Origin: Kriegella sp963975415
GTDB taxonomy: Bacteria > Bacteroidota > Bacteroidia > Flavobacteriales > Flavobacteriaceae
Reading direction: 5' to 3'
NCBI RefSeq assembly: GCF_963975415.1
Contig: NZ_CAXBGN010000007.1
Location: forward strand, 62,001 to 126,000
Length of the DNA stretch: 64,000 nucleotides
This document shows, one piece after another, positions 9,553 through 18,500 of this stretch. Numbering within the stretch: the first letter of the stretch is position 1; each line of letters begins with the position of its first letter. The notes under the pieces were generated by a model, which did no database searches, was not told the DNA's origin, and was given only the letters and a program-made list of their open reading frames with translations. The translations under genes were made by a program, and so were the position numbers.

Positions 9553-10548
9553 ATGAATCAGGTCATTTACCTCAGAAACAGGCCGGAAGGCAGACCGAGT
9601 CTCGATGATTTTCAGTTTGTCCAAGAAAAAATGCCCGAGCCCGGTTCCGGTGAAATTTTATTGAAGACCAAATTTGTCTCCGTTGACCCTTATCTTAGGG
9701 GAAGAATGCGTGATCAAAAGTCGTATATCGAACCTTTTAAATTAAATGAACCGGTTGAATCGGGTATTATAGCACAGGTTATCGAATCAAATAGCGATGA
9801 TTTCGAGGTGGGCGACCATGTAAATGGTATGCTACAGTGGAAAGAGTTTCAAACCTCACAGGGCCATGGCCTGAATAAAGTAAGTGCTTCTACCGCCCCA
9901 CTCTCTGCCTACCTCGGTATTTTAGGATTAACGGGAATAACTGCCTATTTGGGACTGGAAAAAATAGGAAAACCTAAAAAAGGGGAAACATTACTTGTTT
10001 CCGGTGCTTCTGGTGCCGTAGGAAGCGTGGTGGGCCAAATAGGAAAAATAAAAGGTTGCCGTGTTATCGGAATTGCAGGCAGTGATGAAAAAATTGACCT
10101 AATAATGGAAAAATTCGGTTTTGATGAAGGCATCAATTATAAAACGACCGATAACATACAACAAGCCATAGCCAAAGCCTGCCCTGACGGAATAGATGTT
10201 TATTTTGACAATGTTGGCGGTGAAACACTCGATGGAGCCATCAACAACATCAATAAATTCGGACGAATCATTAACTGTGGTGCAATTTCGCTGTATAACG
10301 AAACCGAAACGCCCATGGGCCCACGACATGAGGGCACTTTCATAAAGAAAAGTGTGCTTATGCAGGGGTTCACGGTTCGCGACTATGTCAAAGAATTCGG
10401 ACCACCAATGCAGCAATTGGCAGAATGGCTGAAAAACGACCAGCTCACCTATTCAGAAACTATCGTCGAAGGGTTCAATAAAATTCCACAAGCATTTCTA
10501 GATTTATTCGATGGTAAAAACAAGGGCAAAATGATTGTTAAGGTATAA
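9553..10548 (+). CDS. NADP-dependent medium-chain oxidoreductase (leukotriene B4 dehydrogenase/CurA-like)
   Basis: This 331-residue protein fits the zinc-free medium-chain reductase family that reduces alpha,beta-unsaturated ketones and aldehydes with NADPH. Visible features are the N-terminal FVSVDPYLRGRMRD motif (about residues 43-56), the cofactor loop SGASGAVGSVVGQIGK (about 149-164), and FDNVGGETLD followed by INCGAIS in the second half of the Rossmann domain. No catalytic-zinc cysteine/histidine set is present, as expected. The likely role is detoxification of reactive enones from lipid oxidation, which is inferred from the family. It stands alone on the plus strand; the 186 bases before it hold no clear hairpin or gene. 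Confidence 0.88.
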   Translation: MNQVIYLRNRPEGRPSLDDFQFVQEKMPEPGSGEILLKTKFVSVDPYLRGRMRDQKSYIEPFKLNEPVESGIIAQVIESNSDDFEVGDHVNGMLQWKEFQTSQGHGLNKVSASTAPLSAYLGILGLTGITAYLGLEKIGKPKKGETLLVSGASGAVGSVVGQIGKIKGCRVIGIAGSDEKIDLIMEKFGFDEGINYKTTDNIQQAIAKACPDGIDVYFDNVGGETLDGAINNINKFGRIINCGAISLYNETETPMGPRHEGTFIKKSVLMQGFTVRDYVKEFGPPMQQLAEWLKNDQLTYSETIVEGFNKIPQAFLDLFDGKNKGKMIVKV

Positions 10549-10614
10549 CAGCAACATTGCTACTGTACCTAATGTATCTAAATGAAGCCAATCGCACGAA
10601 AGTCATCATGATTT

Positions 10615-11316
10615 ATGAGTGAAATGCGCGAACATAACAAACCCGCAAAAAAAAGTAAGACGCCCCTATTTCTCAGTATTGCCTTACTTGTTACGGTAAT
10701 CATTTGTTATTACTCCGTGCCTGCCGTACATGATTTTTTAAGTTCGGCATGGAATGTACTTACCAGCGATGATGAAGACAAAATAAGAACATGGGTTTCG
10801 GGTTTTGGCTGGTTAGGCCCCATAGTTCTCATTCTCGCCATGGTACTCCAGATGTTCTTAATAGTGGTGCCGACCATTGTGCTCATGGTTGTCTCCATTC
10901 TAGCATATGGCCCTATATGGGGCAGTATTGTCATTTTCGCATCCGTATTTGCAGCTTCTTCGGTCGGTTACGCTATCGGAAGTTATTTGGGAAAAGACAC
11001 GGTCGAACGTCTAATAGGTCATAAATCGGAAAAAAAAGTGTCTGACTTTCTTGATGATTACGGGTTTTGGGCTGTCATAATTACACGTATCAATCCGTTT
11101 TTATCGAACGATGCTATCAGTTTTGTTGGTGGAATACTACGAATGGGCTATTGGAAATTCATTGGAGCTACCCTAGTAGGCATCACTCCACTTGTCATAT
11201 TTATTGCCATATTGGGTAAAAACACCGATAGTCTCAAAACAGGCCTCCTGTGGGGCTCGGGAATAAGCCTCCTTCTTTTCGGAATTTATATCTGGTGGGA
11301 CAAAAGAAAAAAGTAA
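10615..11316 (+). CDS. TVP38/TMEM64 (DedA-like, VTT domain) membrane protein
   Basis: This 233-residue integral membrane protein has five or six predicted hydrophobic segments after a basic N-terminus. The VTT/SNARE-associated domain is recognisable from the GSYLGKDTVERLIG stretch and the re-entrant-loop motif RINPFLSNDAISFVGG (about residues 160-175), with the conserved Arg, Pro, Ser and Gly-Gly. Members of this superfamily include lipid scramblases and undecaprenyl-phosphate flippases, so a lipid-handling role in the inner membrane is plausible but unproven. It follows the oxidoreductase by 66 bases and ends only 17 bases from the convergent AsmA-like gene, with no visible terminator between them. 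Confidence 0.85.
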   Translation: MSEMREHNKPAKKSKTPLFLSIALLVTVIICYYSVPAVHDFLSSAWNVLTSDDEDKIRTWVSGFGWLGPIVLILAMVLQMFLIVVPTIVLMVVSILAYGPIWGSIVIFASVFAASSVGYAIGSYLGKDTVERLIGHKSEKKVSDFLDDYGFWAVIITRINPFLSNDAISFVGGILRMGYWKFIGATLVGITPLVIFIAILGKNTDSLKTGLLWGSGISLLLFGIYIWWDKRKK

Positions 11317-11333
11317 GTCCACACTACTATGAA

Positions 11334-14084
11334 TTATCGGTTGATAGCTTCTTTCTTGACCGTGTCTTTTTTCTTTCCGAACAACCCCCCTAAAATATCC
11401 TTTGCCTTTTCTTTGACTGCATCCTTTTCAGGGGAAACACTATCGGTATTCAATTGGGTCGTATCTTTTTCAGTTTTCCCATTATTCAATATTCCACCTA
11501 AAATATCTTTTACCTGATCGCTTTTACCATCCTCTTTTTTTGATGTGGAATCGGTCTGGGACTGATTTTTATTAAGAATATCTCCGATAAGGTCTTTTGC
11601 CTTGTCTTTTCCTTTGCTTATCAATTTTTGCTTTTCTATCTCTACCAATTTTGAAGTCAAACTTTTAACGCCTGCGGTCAAGTCGGTGCTAACGTTGGGG
11701 CTGGTGTAGTTTCCGTCAATATTAGCCACTACAGGGATTGTCAAATTCTCTAGGGAAGAATCGTCAATTTTAGCAATCAAATCGCTAATCTCCTTACCCA
11801 AATACTTAGCAGGAACCTCCATGGTCGCCTTATAGTTCAACTTCTGATCGAACGTGTGGCCGCCATCCACAGTTATGGCAATATCTTTATAATTCACGGT
11901 AAACGGCTTCACACTAACCAGTCCGTTTTCAAATGAAAGTTTTGTTTTCAGATCCTTTAAGTTTAAATCCTTCAGGTTTATAAAATCAAGTTTACCATCC
12001 AGCGCCGACAATAAGGGAGCCTGCTCGGAATTGATTTCTTGGGTCATCACATTTGCCAAGACGTTACCAGTCAGGGTCAATAGATCTGGGGTAAAATCAT
12101 CGGTAAGATTTCCGGCCAGCTGAATATCGGAATCTAATTTTCCCTGTAGAATTTTAGCGATCGGAGCTAAAACCTTGAACATTTCCAAAGCTTTAAAAGT
12201 TTCACCGATCTGAAGTTGGTCCATATCTAAATTCATGGCAAAAGTCGGTGTCACATCTTTAGTAGAGACTTCACCATTAAAGGCCATTTTACCATCAAAA
12301 ATAGAAGAAGTCATATTACTCAAGCTGGCCTTTTCATCTTTGATACGTAAATTCCCCTTTACTTGTTTTAGCGTTAGGTTATCGTACAGCACCGTATTTG
12401 CAGACGCATTGATATTGGCATCCAAAAATGAAGGAATTTTAATTTTCTCTTCAGCTGTCTCCTTATTTTCAGGTATTTTATTCGTCCCATCACTCTCTGA
12501 TGGTGTATTTTCTTCCGCTACCATAAAATCATTCAGGGCAAAAACATTGGAATTTAGGTTGAAGTTCCCTTCTACATTCTCGTCATTGAACATAAAACCT
12601 AAAAGATTATTTATCGTTCCCGAAATATCAAAATCGGTTCTGCCCGTACTACCTTTCATTTCATTCAAGGTGACCGTCTTAGGATTGAATGTCACTGTCG
12701 TAGCACTCAATTTGACAGGATTTGGAATCTCATCCGATTTGTACTCAAAATCTTTAACGCCTAATTTACCCGTTGTATTCGTCTTTTCATATTGCTTCTT
12801 TTCAACAGAAGCCATATCGAAAGCCGTGGCAATATCGACGTTTAAGATTCCTTTTAAATTAAAATCCGACGGTACGGGGTATGCCTTTGATATATTGGCC
12901 AAATTCATCTTACCATCGACATCGGCGTTCACCTTCATATTGCCCATCAACTCTTTAATATTAGCGGTCATATTGAACTTGTCTTCATCAATCATAAACG
13001 ATAGCCTATCGATAGCAACATAAGTGTCTTCAACGAGACCTGTGGTATTGCTGATTTTTGTATCAATAAAAACATTGCTCACAGATTTCGGTAAATCAGG
13101 GTATTTGAACGAGGCGTTATCCGAATTTATCTTGATATTGAATTTAGGAATATGGGTTTCATCGACAACGCCATTAAACGTACCCTCAACCACAAAATCA
13201 CCTGTAGTCTTTACATTTTCAATATTCTTTGAATATTCCGCTGGAATAACCGCAAGAAAATTCTTAAAGTCTGAAGAAGGCGTTTTAAAGCTAATATCAA
13301 CTTCTTGGTTTGTCTCGTTCACTTTTACGTAACCATCAAAGACCAAAGGGAGCTGATTGAGAATGGCCTCGTTTTTCAAAAATGAATATTTATTTTCGTT
13401 TAAATCGATTCCGATCAACGCATCCAATTGTATCTTATTTTTATTTAGATAATTGGTACTGTCCATTTCAAAAGAAACAAAAGCATTGGTATGGGTGTTC
13501 AATTCCGAGGTTTCAAGAGACAAATCTCCTGTACCTTTATGCTGAAAATCAACAAGCTCGAAAGACATTTTTGCCGCCTTATCATTATATGATATTCTTG
13601 AATCGGAAATTTCATAAGACTGCAGATCGAGCGTAAAACCACTAGAATCATCAGTCGACACCGTAACTTCTGAACCTGAATCTTTCGCTACATCATAACT
13701 TGCGTTTTCCTCTTCATCTATCGTAATGTTCAAAACGGCTCCTTCAACAGAAAGATTTTTTATTTCAATAGGTTCTTCAGCCCCTTTGAACAATTCCCCG
13801 ATACCCATTTTTAAGGCTACTTGCTTTGCCGCAAAAAGTGTATCTCCCGCAAAGGGAGCTTTATTAATCAGCGAGACTCCATTCAAACTGACTTCAGCAT
13901 TCGGGAAGCTTCGGATCAAACTCAAATCTGCATCGGTAAAATCTAACGTAGCGTTAAGATTATTGTTTGCATTGTTCTTAATAATATCCCCGATTTTTGC
14001 TTCAAGTAGAAATGGGGCAGCAATCAGCACACCAATCACCAAAATCAAAATAGCTCCTAAAATTTTAAATAACTTATTTTTCAT
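11334..14084 (-). CDS. AsmA-like (C-terminal region) envelope protein with repeated tail
   Basis: The ATG at 14084 is preferred over a TTG three codons earlier. The ~916-residue protein has one N-terminal membrane anchor (about residues 4-26) followed by a long periplasmic beta-rich region with the AsmA signature at both ends (LLEAKIGDIIKNNANN, SLIRSFPNAEVSLNGV, then LGVKDFEY and the C-terminal AsmA_2 block around GNVLANVMTQEINSEQ). AsmA-like proteins form repeating beta-groove bridges thought to carry phospholipids to the outer membrane. The last ~90 residues are unusual: a charged Asp/Lys/Ser/Thr-rich tail holds three spaced copies of a KAKDILGGLF-like amphipathic motif. It is preceded by 233 bases without a gene. 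Confidence 0.85.
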   Translation of the reverse strand: MKNKLFKILGAILILVIGVLIAAPFLLEAKIGDIIKNNANNNLNATLDFTDADLSLIRSFPNAEVSLNGVSLINKAPFAGDTLFAAKQVALKMGIGELFKGAEEPIEIKNLSVEGAVLNITIDEEENASYDVAKDSGSEVTVSTDDSSGFTLDLQSYEISDSRISYNDKAAKMSFELVDFQHKGTGDLSLETSELNTHTNAFVSFEMDSTNYLNKNKIQLDALIGIDLNENKYSFLKNEAILNQLPLVFDGYVKVNETNQEVDISFKTPSSDFKNFLAVIPAEYSKNIENVKTTGDFVVEGTFNGVVDETHIPKFNIKINSDNASFKYPDLPKSVSNVFIDTKISNTTGLVEDTYVAIDRLSFMIDEDKFNMTANIKELMGNMKVNADVDGKMNLANISKAYPVPSDFNLKGILNVDIATAFDMASVEKKQYEKTNTTGKLGVKDFEYKSDEIPNPVKLSATTVTFNPKTVTLNEMKGSTGRTDFDISGTINNLLGFMFNDENVEGNFNLNSNVFALNDFMVAEENTPSESDGTNKIPENKETAEEKIKIPSFLDANINASANTVLYDNLTLKQVKGNLRIKDEKASLSNMTSSIFDGKMAFNGEVSTKDVTPTFAMNLDMDQLQIGETFKALEMFKVLAPIAKILQGKLDSDIQLAGNLTDDFTPDLLTLTGNVLANVMTQEINSEQAPLLSALDGKLDFINLKDLNLKDLKTKLSFENGLVSVKPFTVNYKDIAITVDGGHTFDQKLNYKATMEVPAKYLGKEISDLIAKIDDSSLENLTIPVVANIDGNYTSPNVSTDLTAGVKSLTSKLVEIEKQKLISKGKDKAKDLIGDILNKNQSQTDSTSKKEDGKSDQVKDILGGILNNGKTEKDTTQLNTDSVSPEKDAVKEKAKDILGGLFGKKKDTVKKEAINR

Positions 14085-14317
14085 ATAACTCAAATCTTTT
14101 TAAAGATTACACATCTTTTACCAGAACCTTTTCCCAAATACTATCTTTACCAGGGCAAGTTGAAATAAACAACAACGCCGTTCTTGTTTCAATGTTTTTT
14201 TATCCACTACGCCAACCCATCCCAATCACCACAACTACGACAAAAAACATCTTACAAATTGACGCTATTGTCTTATTTGTTGATGCTTTCGATAACAACA
14301 GAAAAAAACAATAAATA

Positions 14318-15028
14318 TTATGCCTCAAGGTCGATTTCCTCTCCCGTGGTTAGGTTAAAACGTTTTCTTAGAAGATATACGAAAAAATATAGGAAAGGGG
14401 TGTCGATTAGCGCAACAAAAACCTTAAAGAGAAAACCACTGATAACGAGGCCATAAAATAGACTCCATGGTAAAACTTGAAATATGCACAAAAGTCCCAC
14501 GACAGTGAACGTGTCAATGAATTGTGATAGAAATGTGGAAAAATTATTTCGTACCCAAAGATGCTTTCCCTTAGTTATCCGTTTCCAAAAATGATATATC
14601 GCGATATCGACATATTGCGCAAATAAATAGGCTATCATTGAAGCCAGTACGGCAATGGGGGAAAGAGCAAAGACTTTGGTGAAAATTTCATCGTTTATCG
14701 GGGACGACGGAATTGCCGGCGCAACCTCTGCCAACAATATGATACCCATGGAAAAAAAAGAGGCAAAAATACCTGCGGTTACAATTTGATTCGCTTTTTT
14801 CCTGCCATAAATCTCGGAAATCAAATCTGTGATCAAAAAGGTGATGGGGTAAGGCAAAATTCCTACGGAAATCTCAAATAAAGGGGCACCAAACACCGTG
14901 ATATCTCCAAAGGGATTCCAATAAAAGAACTTCTGAAAAATCAGATTCGACACCACCAATGAGGTTATAAATAGTGCGCCCAGATAAAGATAAATTTGGT
15001 ACGCTAATCGCTTATCTTTCAAATTCAT
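14318..15028 (-). CDS. Queuosine precursor transporter, YhhQ/VUT family
   Basis: This 236-residue membrane protein has about six transmembrane segments and the family hallmarks: SNLIFQKFF in the first helix, GILPYPITFLITDLISEIYGRK (split across residues 56-77), AQYVDIAIYHFWKR, and WVRNNFSTFLSQFIDT. YhhQ-family transporters take up preQ0/preQ1 or related bases for tRNA queuosine modification. No other queuosine gene is nearby. The family call is strong, while the exact substrate is inferred. It lies divergent from the DUF5723 gene and upstream of the AsmA-like gene on the same strand, with a 233-base gap that makes co-transcription doubtful. Confidence 0.9.
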   Translation of the reverse strand: MNLKDKRLAYQIYLYLGALFITSLVVSNLIFQKFFYWNPFGDITVFGAPLFEISVGILPYPITFLITDLISEIYGRKKANQIVTAGIFASFFSMGIILLAEVAPAIPSSPINDEIFTKVFALSPIAVLASMIAYLFAQYVDIAIYHFWKRITKGKHLWVRNNFSTFLSQFIDTFTVVGLLCIFQVLPWSLFYGLVISGFLFKVFVALIDTPFLYFFVYLLRKRFNLTTGEEIDLEA

Positions 15029-15133
15029 AAGTATTTTCCTATTAAATAATGTCGATTAAATGTGCAATTATCTTGATACACGGTCGTTATTCAAGCACTG
15101 TTAAAAACAAAAGTAAACCAAAATTAGACCAAC

Positions 15134-16561
15134 ATGAAAAAAACAATTTTGATACCATTATTGGTGCTTGCTGGCCTTAGCGCAAAAGCACAATCTTACA
15201 TTGGTTACCTTTCCGACAACTATAGTGGTGTTCACGGCCTGATTTCCAACCCCGCCAACATAGCCGATTCGCGTTTTAAAACGGACGTAAATCTTGCAGG
15301 CGTTAGCACGTTTTTCAGCAATGATTATTATGGACTAAAATTAGGAGATGTAGTCACCTCCGATTTTGATTTTGATTCAGATGGCAAAAAATATCCAAAA
15401 GAGAGTAACAACTTTTTTGGAAATGCCGATGTTATGGGGCCATCATTCATGTTCAATATCAATAAGACCAGCTCCATTGCAATCTTTACTAGAGGTCGTG
15501 TCAGTTACAATGTCAATAAAATAAACGGCACTACATTTGAAAGCTTATCAAACGAATTTGATGAAAACGAAGATTTTATAGTAGATGAAGACGACCTTTA
15601 CCTAACCGCCAATGCTTGGGCCGAAGTAGGAATTACTTTCGCCAATGTGCTAATGAATAAAGATCAGCATTTTTTAAAAGGGGGTATCTCGTTAAAATAT
15701 CTTCAAGGAATGGGAAATGCCTATGCTAGTGGTAAAAATATAAACATTGCTTATGATGCTGATGGTACCGACCTCGGAGGAGGCGAAACAACGGGAAGTA
15801 TCACTTCACAGGGTAGCGTAAATTATGGCCATAGTGATAATATCAATGACGATTTTGATGATTTCGAGTTTGAAATTGTAGATGGTGCCACAGGTTTCGG
15901 TGCAGATCTTGGTATTGTTTATGAATGGAGACCAAACTATGCTTCCTATACTTCGCAAGATAGGCAAGGCAATCCGTTTGTTCCAAAACATCTAAACAAG
16001 TACAAATTAAAACTCGGACTTTCATTGACCGACCTAGGGGCCATTAAGTATAAAAACGGAACCGAAAATGCTTACGATATCACAGGAACCGTGAATGAAG
16101 AAGACTTTGAAGATCAAGATGGAATCGAAGATATTCTCAGCACCCTGTATACCCAAACAGGGTCTGGAGCAGCAGCAAAATCGGCATTGCCAACAGCTTT
16201 ACATCTAAACATTGACTACAACTTACATAAAAAGTTCTATTTGAACCTCAACACTGATTTCTCACTGAGTTCGAACTCAAAGGCCAATACCAATAGAGTG
16301 CCTACAATGGCCTCTATTACACCACGGTTTGAAAGCAAGTGGTTCAGTTTTTATATGCCTGTAAGTCTTATTCAGGGTTCGGGAGCGCAGTGGGGGGCCG
16401 GTTTTAGAGCCGGACCATTGTATGTAGGCTCGGGATCCGTACTTTCTTTACTAATGAGCGACAATTCAAAAGCGGCTGATATATATGCAGGCATCAAAAT
16501 ACCTGTTTATCAAGGCAAGCCCAAAAATAAAGAAAGTGATGACGTAATGGGCGAAATGTAA
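15134..16561 (+). CDS. DUF5723 outer-membrane beta-barrel protein
   Basis: This 475-residue protein begins with a Sec signal peptide (MKKTILIPLLVLAGLSAKAQ, cleavage after AKAQ) followed by the DUF5723 opening SYIGYLSDNYSGVHGLISNP. Alternating hydrophobic strands and Gly/Asn/Asp loops across its length suggest a barrel; the segments MGPSFMFNIN, LKLGLSLTDLGAIKY and LPTALHLNIDYNLHKKF resemble the strand pattern of PorV/FadL-like proteins. There is a Gly/Ser-rich insertion at about residues 195-240. No function is established for this family that I know of. It is divergent from the queuosine transporter and convergent with sppA across a shared terminator. Confidence 0.8.
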   Translation: MKKTILIPLLVLAGLSAKAQSYIGYLSDNYSGVHGLISNPANIADSRFKTDVNLAGVSTFFSNDYYGLKLGDVVTSDFDFDSDGKKYPKESNNFFGNADVMGPSFMFNINKTSSIAIFTRGRVSYNVNKINGTTFESLSNEFDENEDFIVDEDDLYLTANAWAEVGITFANVLMNKDQHFLKGGISLKYLQGMGNAYASGKNINIAYDADGTDLGGGETTGSITSQGSVNYGHSDNINDDFDDFEFEIVDGATGFGADLGIVYEWRPNYASYTSQDRQGNPFVPKHLNKYKLKLGLSLTDLGAIKYKNGTENAYDITGTVNEEDFEDQDGIEDILSTLYTQTGSGAAAKSALPTALHLNIDYNLHKKFYLNLNTDFSLSSNSKANTNRVPTMASITPRFESKWFSFYMPVSLIQGSGAQWGAGFRAGPLYVGSGSVLSLLMSDNSKAADIYAGIKIPVYQGKPKNKESDDVMGEM

Positions 16562-16637
16562 GCCCTAAAAATAGAAGAGCAGAAATCAATCTTGTCAAAT
16601 AAATTGAACCAATAATTTCTACCTTAACCTCATATTT

Positions 16638-16678
16638 AAAGATCGTTACAAAATTAGTTTTGTGACGGTCTTTTTACT
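16638..16678. terminator. Intrinsic terminator between DUF5723 gene and sppA
   Basis: Arms 16638-16653 and 16658-16673 pair over 16 positions with two G-U wobbles and a TTAG loop, followed by a T tract. The T tract overlaps the sppA stop and last codon (16674-16679), so both genes share it. Confidence 0.8.
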
Positions 16679-18428
16679 TTATGTCAAGAACGAACGGCAT
16701 CCGCGCCTGAACTCCCTTTTGTTCCATGACAGATTTGATTTGTTTCAAGATGGTATAAGCCTCTGTACCTATTTCCTCCTCGATCAACTGTTTTTTTGCC
16801 TGAGCACCCGACATGTCTTCCAAAAATCGCTCAAGACCTGATTTATATCTTGGAAACTTCTTTATCCCATAATTTTCCAACCCGGCAAGATTGGCCGCTT
16901 CATCAATGGCATCTTCCAAAGTACCCAGTTCATCGACCAAGCCCAACCTTTTGGCATCAACGCCGCTCCACACCCGGCCCTGAGCTAGACTATCAGCTTC
17001 TGCAACCGATATACCCCTACCCTTTGCAACACGCTGCAAAAAGGTATCATAGGTTTGCTCAATGCCTTCTAGTACTACATTTCGAAAATCATCTGTCATT
17101 GGTTCGAACAGTGAATATTCTACCGAGTTTTTGTTAGTCCCCACCTGTTCGGCATTGATACCCATATTCCCGGCCAATTCCGTAATATTGGGGATTGTAC
17201 CGAAAACACCGATAGACCCAGTAATTGTGGTCGGCTCCGCGAAGATTTTATCAGCACCAACGGCAATATAATACCCCCCTGATGCCGCCACATTTCCCAT
17301 AGATACCACTACGGGCTTTACCTCTTTAGCCAATTGAATTTCCCGCCAAATGATATCTGACGTCAACGCGCTTCCCCCTGGGGAATTTACCCGTAATACA
17401 ATCGCTTTCACTTTTTCATCATCACGAGCTTTTATAATGGCGTCATTGATAATTCCCTGCCCAATAACGTTTGGCCCACCTTCCCCATAAAGAATCTCGC
17501 CTTGAGCAAATACAATGGCCACTTTATCATCTCCCTTTCGAATATATTTTTTATTGGAACGTTTTACGTAGTCGCCCAAGGTTACATAATTGATATCATC
17601 TTCCGAATTCAATGCTGTGGCGTTCCGTAATTTTTGCTCGTATTCATCATAGAAGAGAATGCCATCGACCAAACCAGATGTTTTGGCATACTGCGGCGTT
17701 CTTCCGCCCAAGGTATCAGCAATAATGTTTAGATCGACCGAGCTCAGGTTTCTTTCCTCTGAAATTTCGGAAACCATCGAATTCCACAACGACCCAATTA
17801 GTTCTTGGAGTTGCATTCTATTTGCATCACTCATTTCATTGGACAAAAAAGGTTCAACGGCACTTTTATATTTCCCATGCCGAATAACTTCCATTTTAAC
17901 TCCTGTTTTTTCCTGCAAATCTTTAAAAAATAGTACTTCAGTAGAAAGCCCCCTAAAATCTAACGCACCAACCGGGTTCATGAAGACAGAATCGGCTACA
18001 CTGGCCAAATAATAATCTTTCTGCATATAAAAATCACTATAAGCATAGATAAATTTACCGTTTTCCTTGAACGCTTTCAAGGCTTTACGAATGGCCTGTG
18101 TTTGTGCCAAGCCCGCCATTATAAAATTATTATTGATGCTGATACCTTTAATATCATCATCGTTCTTAGCTACTTCCAAAGCATGCAAAATCTCGTCCAG
18201 CCCTTGAGATTGCTCAAAAAGACCTGTAAAGGGATCTAAATCATTGTTTCCCACGTAATCGCTAATCGGCTGTTGTAATTGTAATTCTAGAATTGAATTC
18301 TTTCCAATAGCAACAGCTTCATCGGCACCCTCCAATAAACTCACAAAAACCAACAACATGACGAAAAAAATTCCGAAAGCGATAAGACAGCCCATGATGG
18401 CCGCCAAAAGATTTCTCAAAAATTTCAT
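16674..18428 (-). CDS. sppA: Signal peptide peptidase SppA, 67-kDa type
   Basis: This 584-residue protein has one N-terminal transmembrane helix (about residues 8-31) and two tandem S49 peptidase domains, the length typical of the long SppA form. The catalytic lysine is visible as Lys188 in HGKYKSAVEPF in the first domain, and the nucleophile as Ser383 in NVAASGGYYIA in the second. SppA degrades signal peptides left in the inner membrane after secretion. It is convergent with the DUF5723 gene and divergent from folK-dNK with only 72 bases between starts; a TATCTTTG element on the minus strand (18454-18461) is a candidate -7 box for it. Confidence 0.95.
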   Translation of the reverse strand: MKFLRNLLAAIMGCLIAFGIFFVMLLVFVSLLEGADEAVAIGKNSILELQLQQPISDYVGNNDLDPFTGLFEQSQGLDEILHALEVAKNDDDIKGISINNNFIMAGLAQTQAIRKALKAFKENGKFIYAYSDFYMQKDYYLASVADSVFMNPVGALDFRGLSTEVLFFKDLQEKTGVKMEVIRHGKYKSAVEPFLSNEMSDANRMQLQELIGSLWNSMVSEISEERNLSSVDLNIIADTLGGRTPQYAKTSGLVDGILFYDEYEQKLRNATALNSEDDINYVTLGDYVKRSNKKYIRKGDDKVAIVFAQGEILYGEGGPNVIGQGIINDAIIKARDDEKVKAIVLRVNSPGGSALTSDIIWREIQLAKEVKPVVVSMGNVAASGGYYIAVGADKIFAEPTTITGSIGVFGTIPNITELAGNMGINAEQVGTNKNSVEYSLFEPMTDDFRNVVLEGIEQTYDTFLQRVAKGRGISVAEADSLAQGRVWSGVDAKRLGLVDELGTLEDAIDEAANLAGLENYGIKKFPRYKSGLERFLEDMSGAQAKKQLIEEEIGTEAYTILKQIKSVMEQKGVQARMPFVLDIK

Positions 18429-18500
18429 AGTTCCACTACATATAATTACGGCTCAAAGATAACCAATGTGGATTTGTTTTGTTTACTTTGTTTTCAGATT

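Noticed and set aside
12235..13332. Long plus-strand frames (262 and 102 codons) opposite the AsmA-like gene.
   Set aside because: They are antisense shadows of a clear coding gene and show hydrophobic Ser/Leu-rich composition without motifs.
14184..14456. A 90-codon plus-strand frame between the AsmA-like and queuosine transporter genes.
   Set aside because: More than half lies antisense within the transporter gene and composition is that of a shadow frame.
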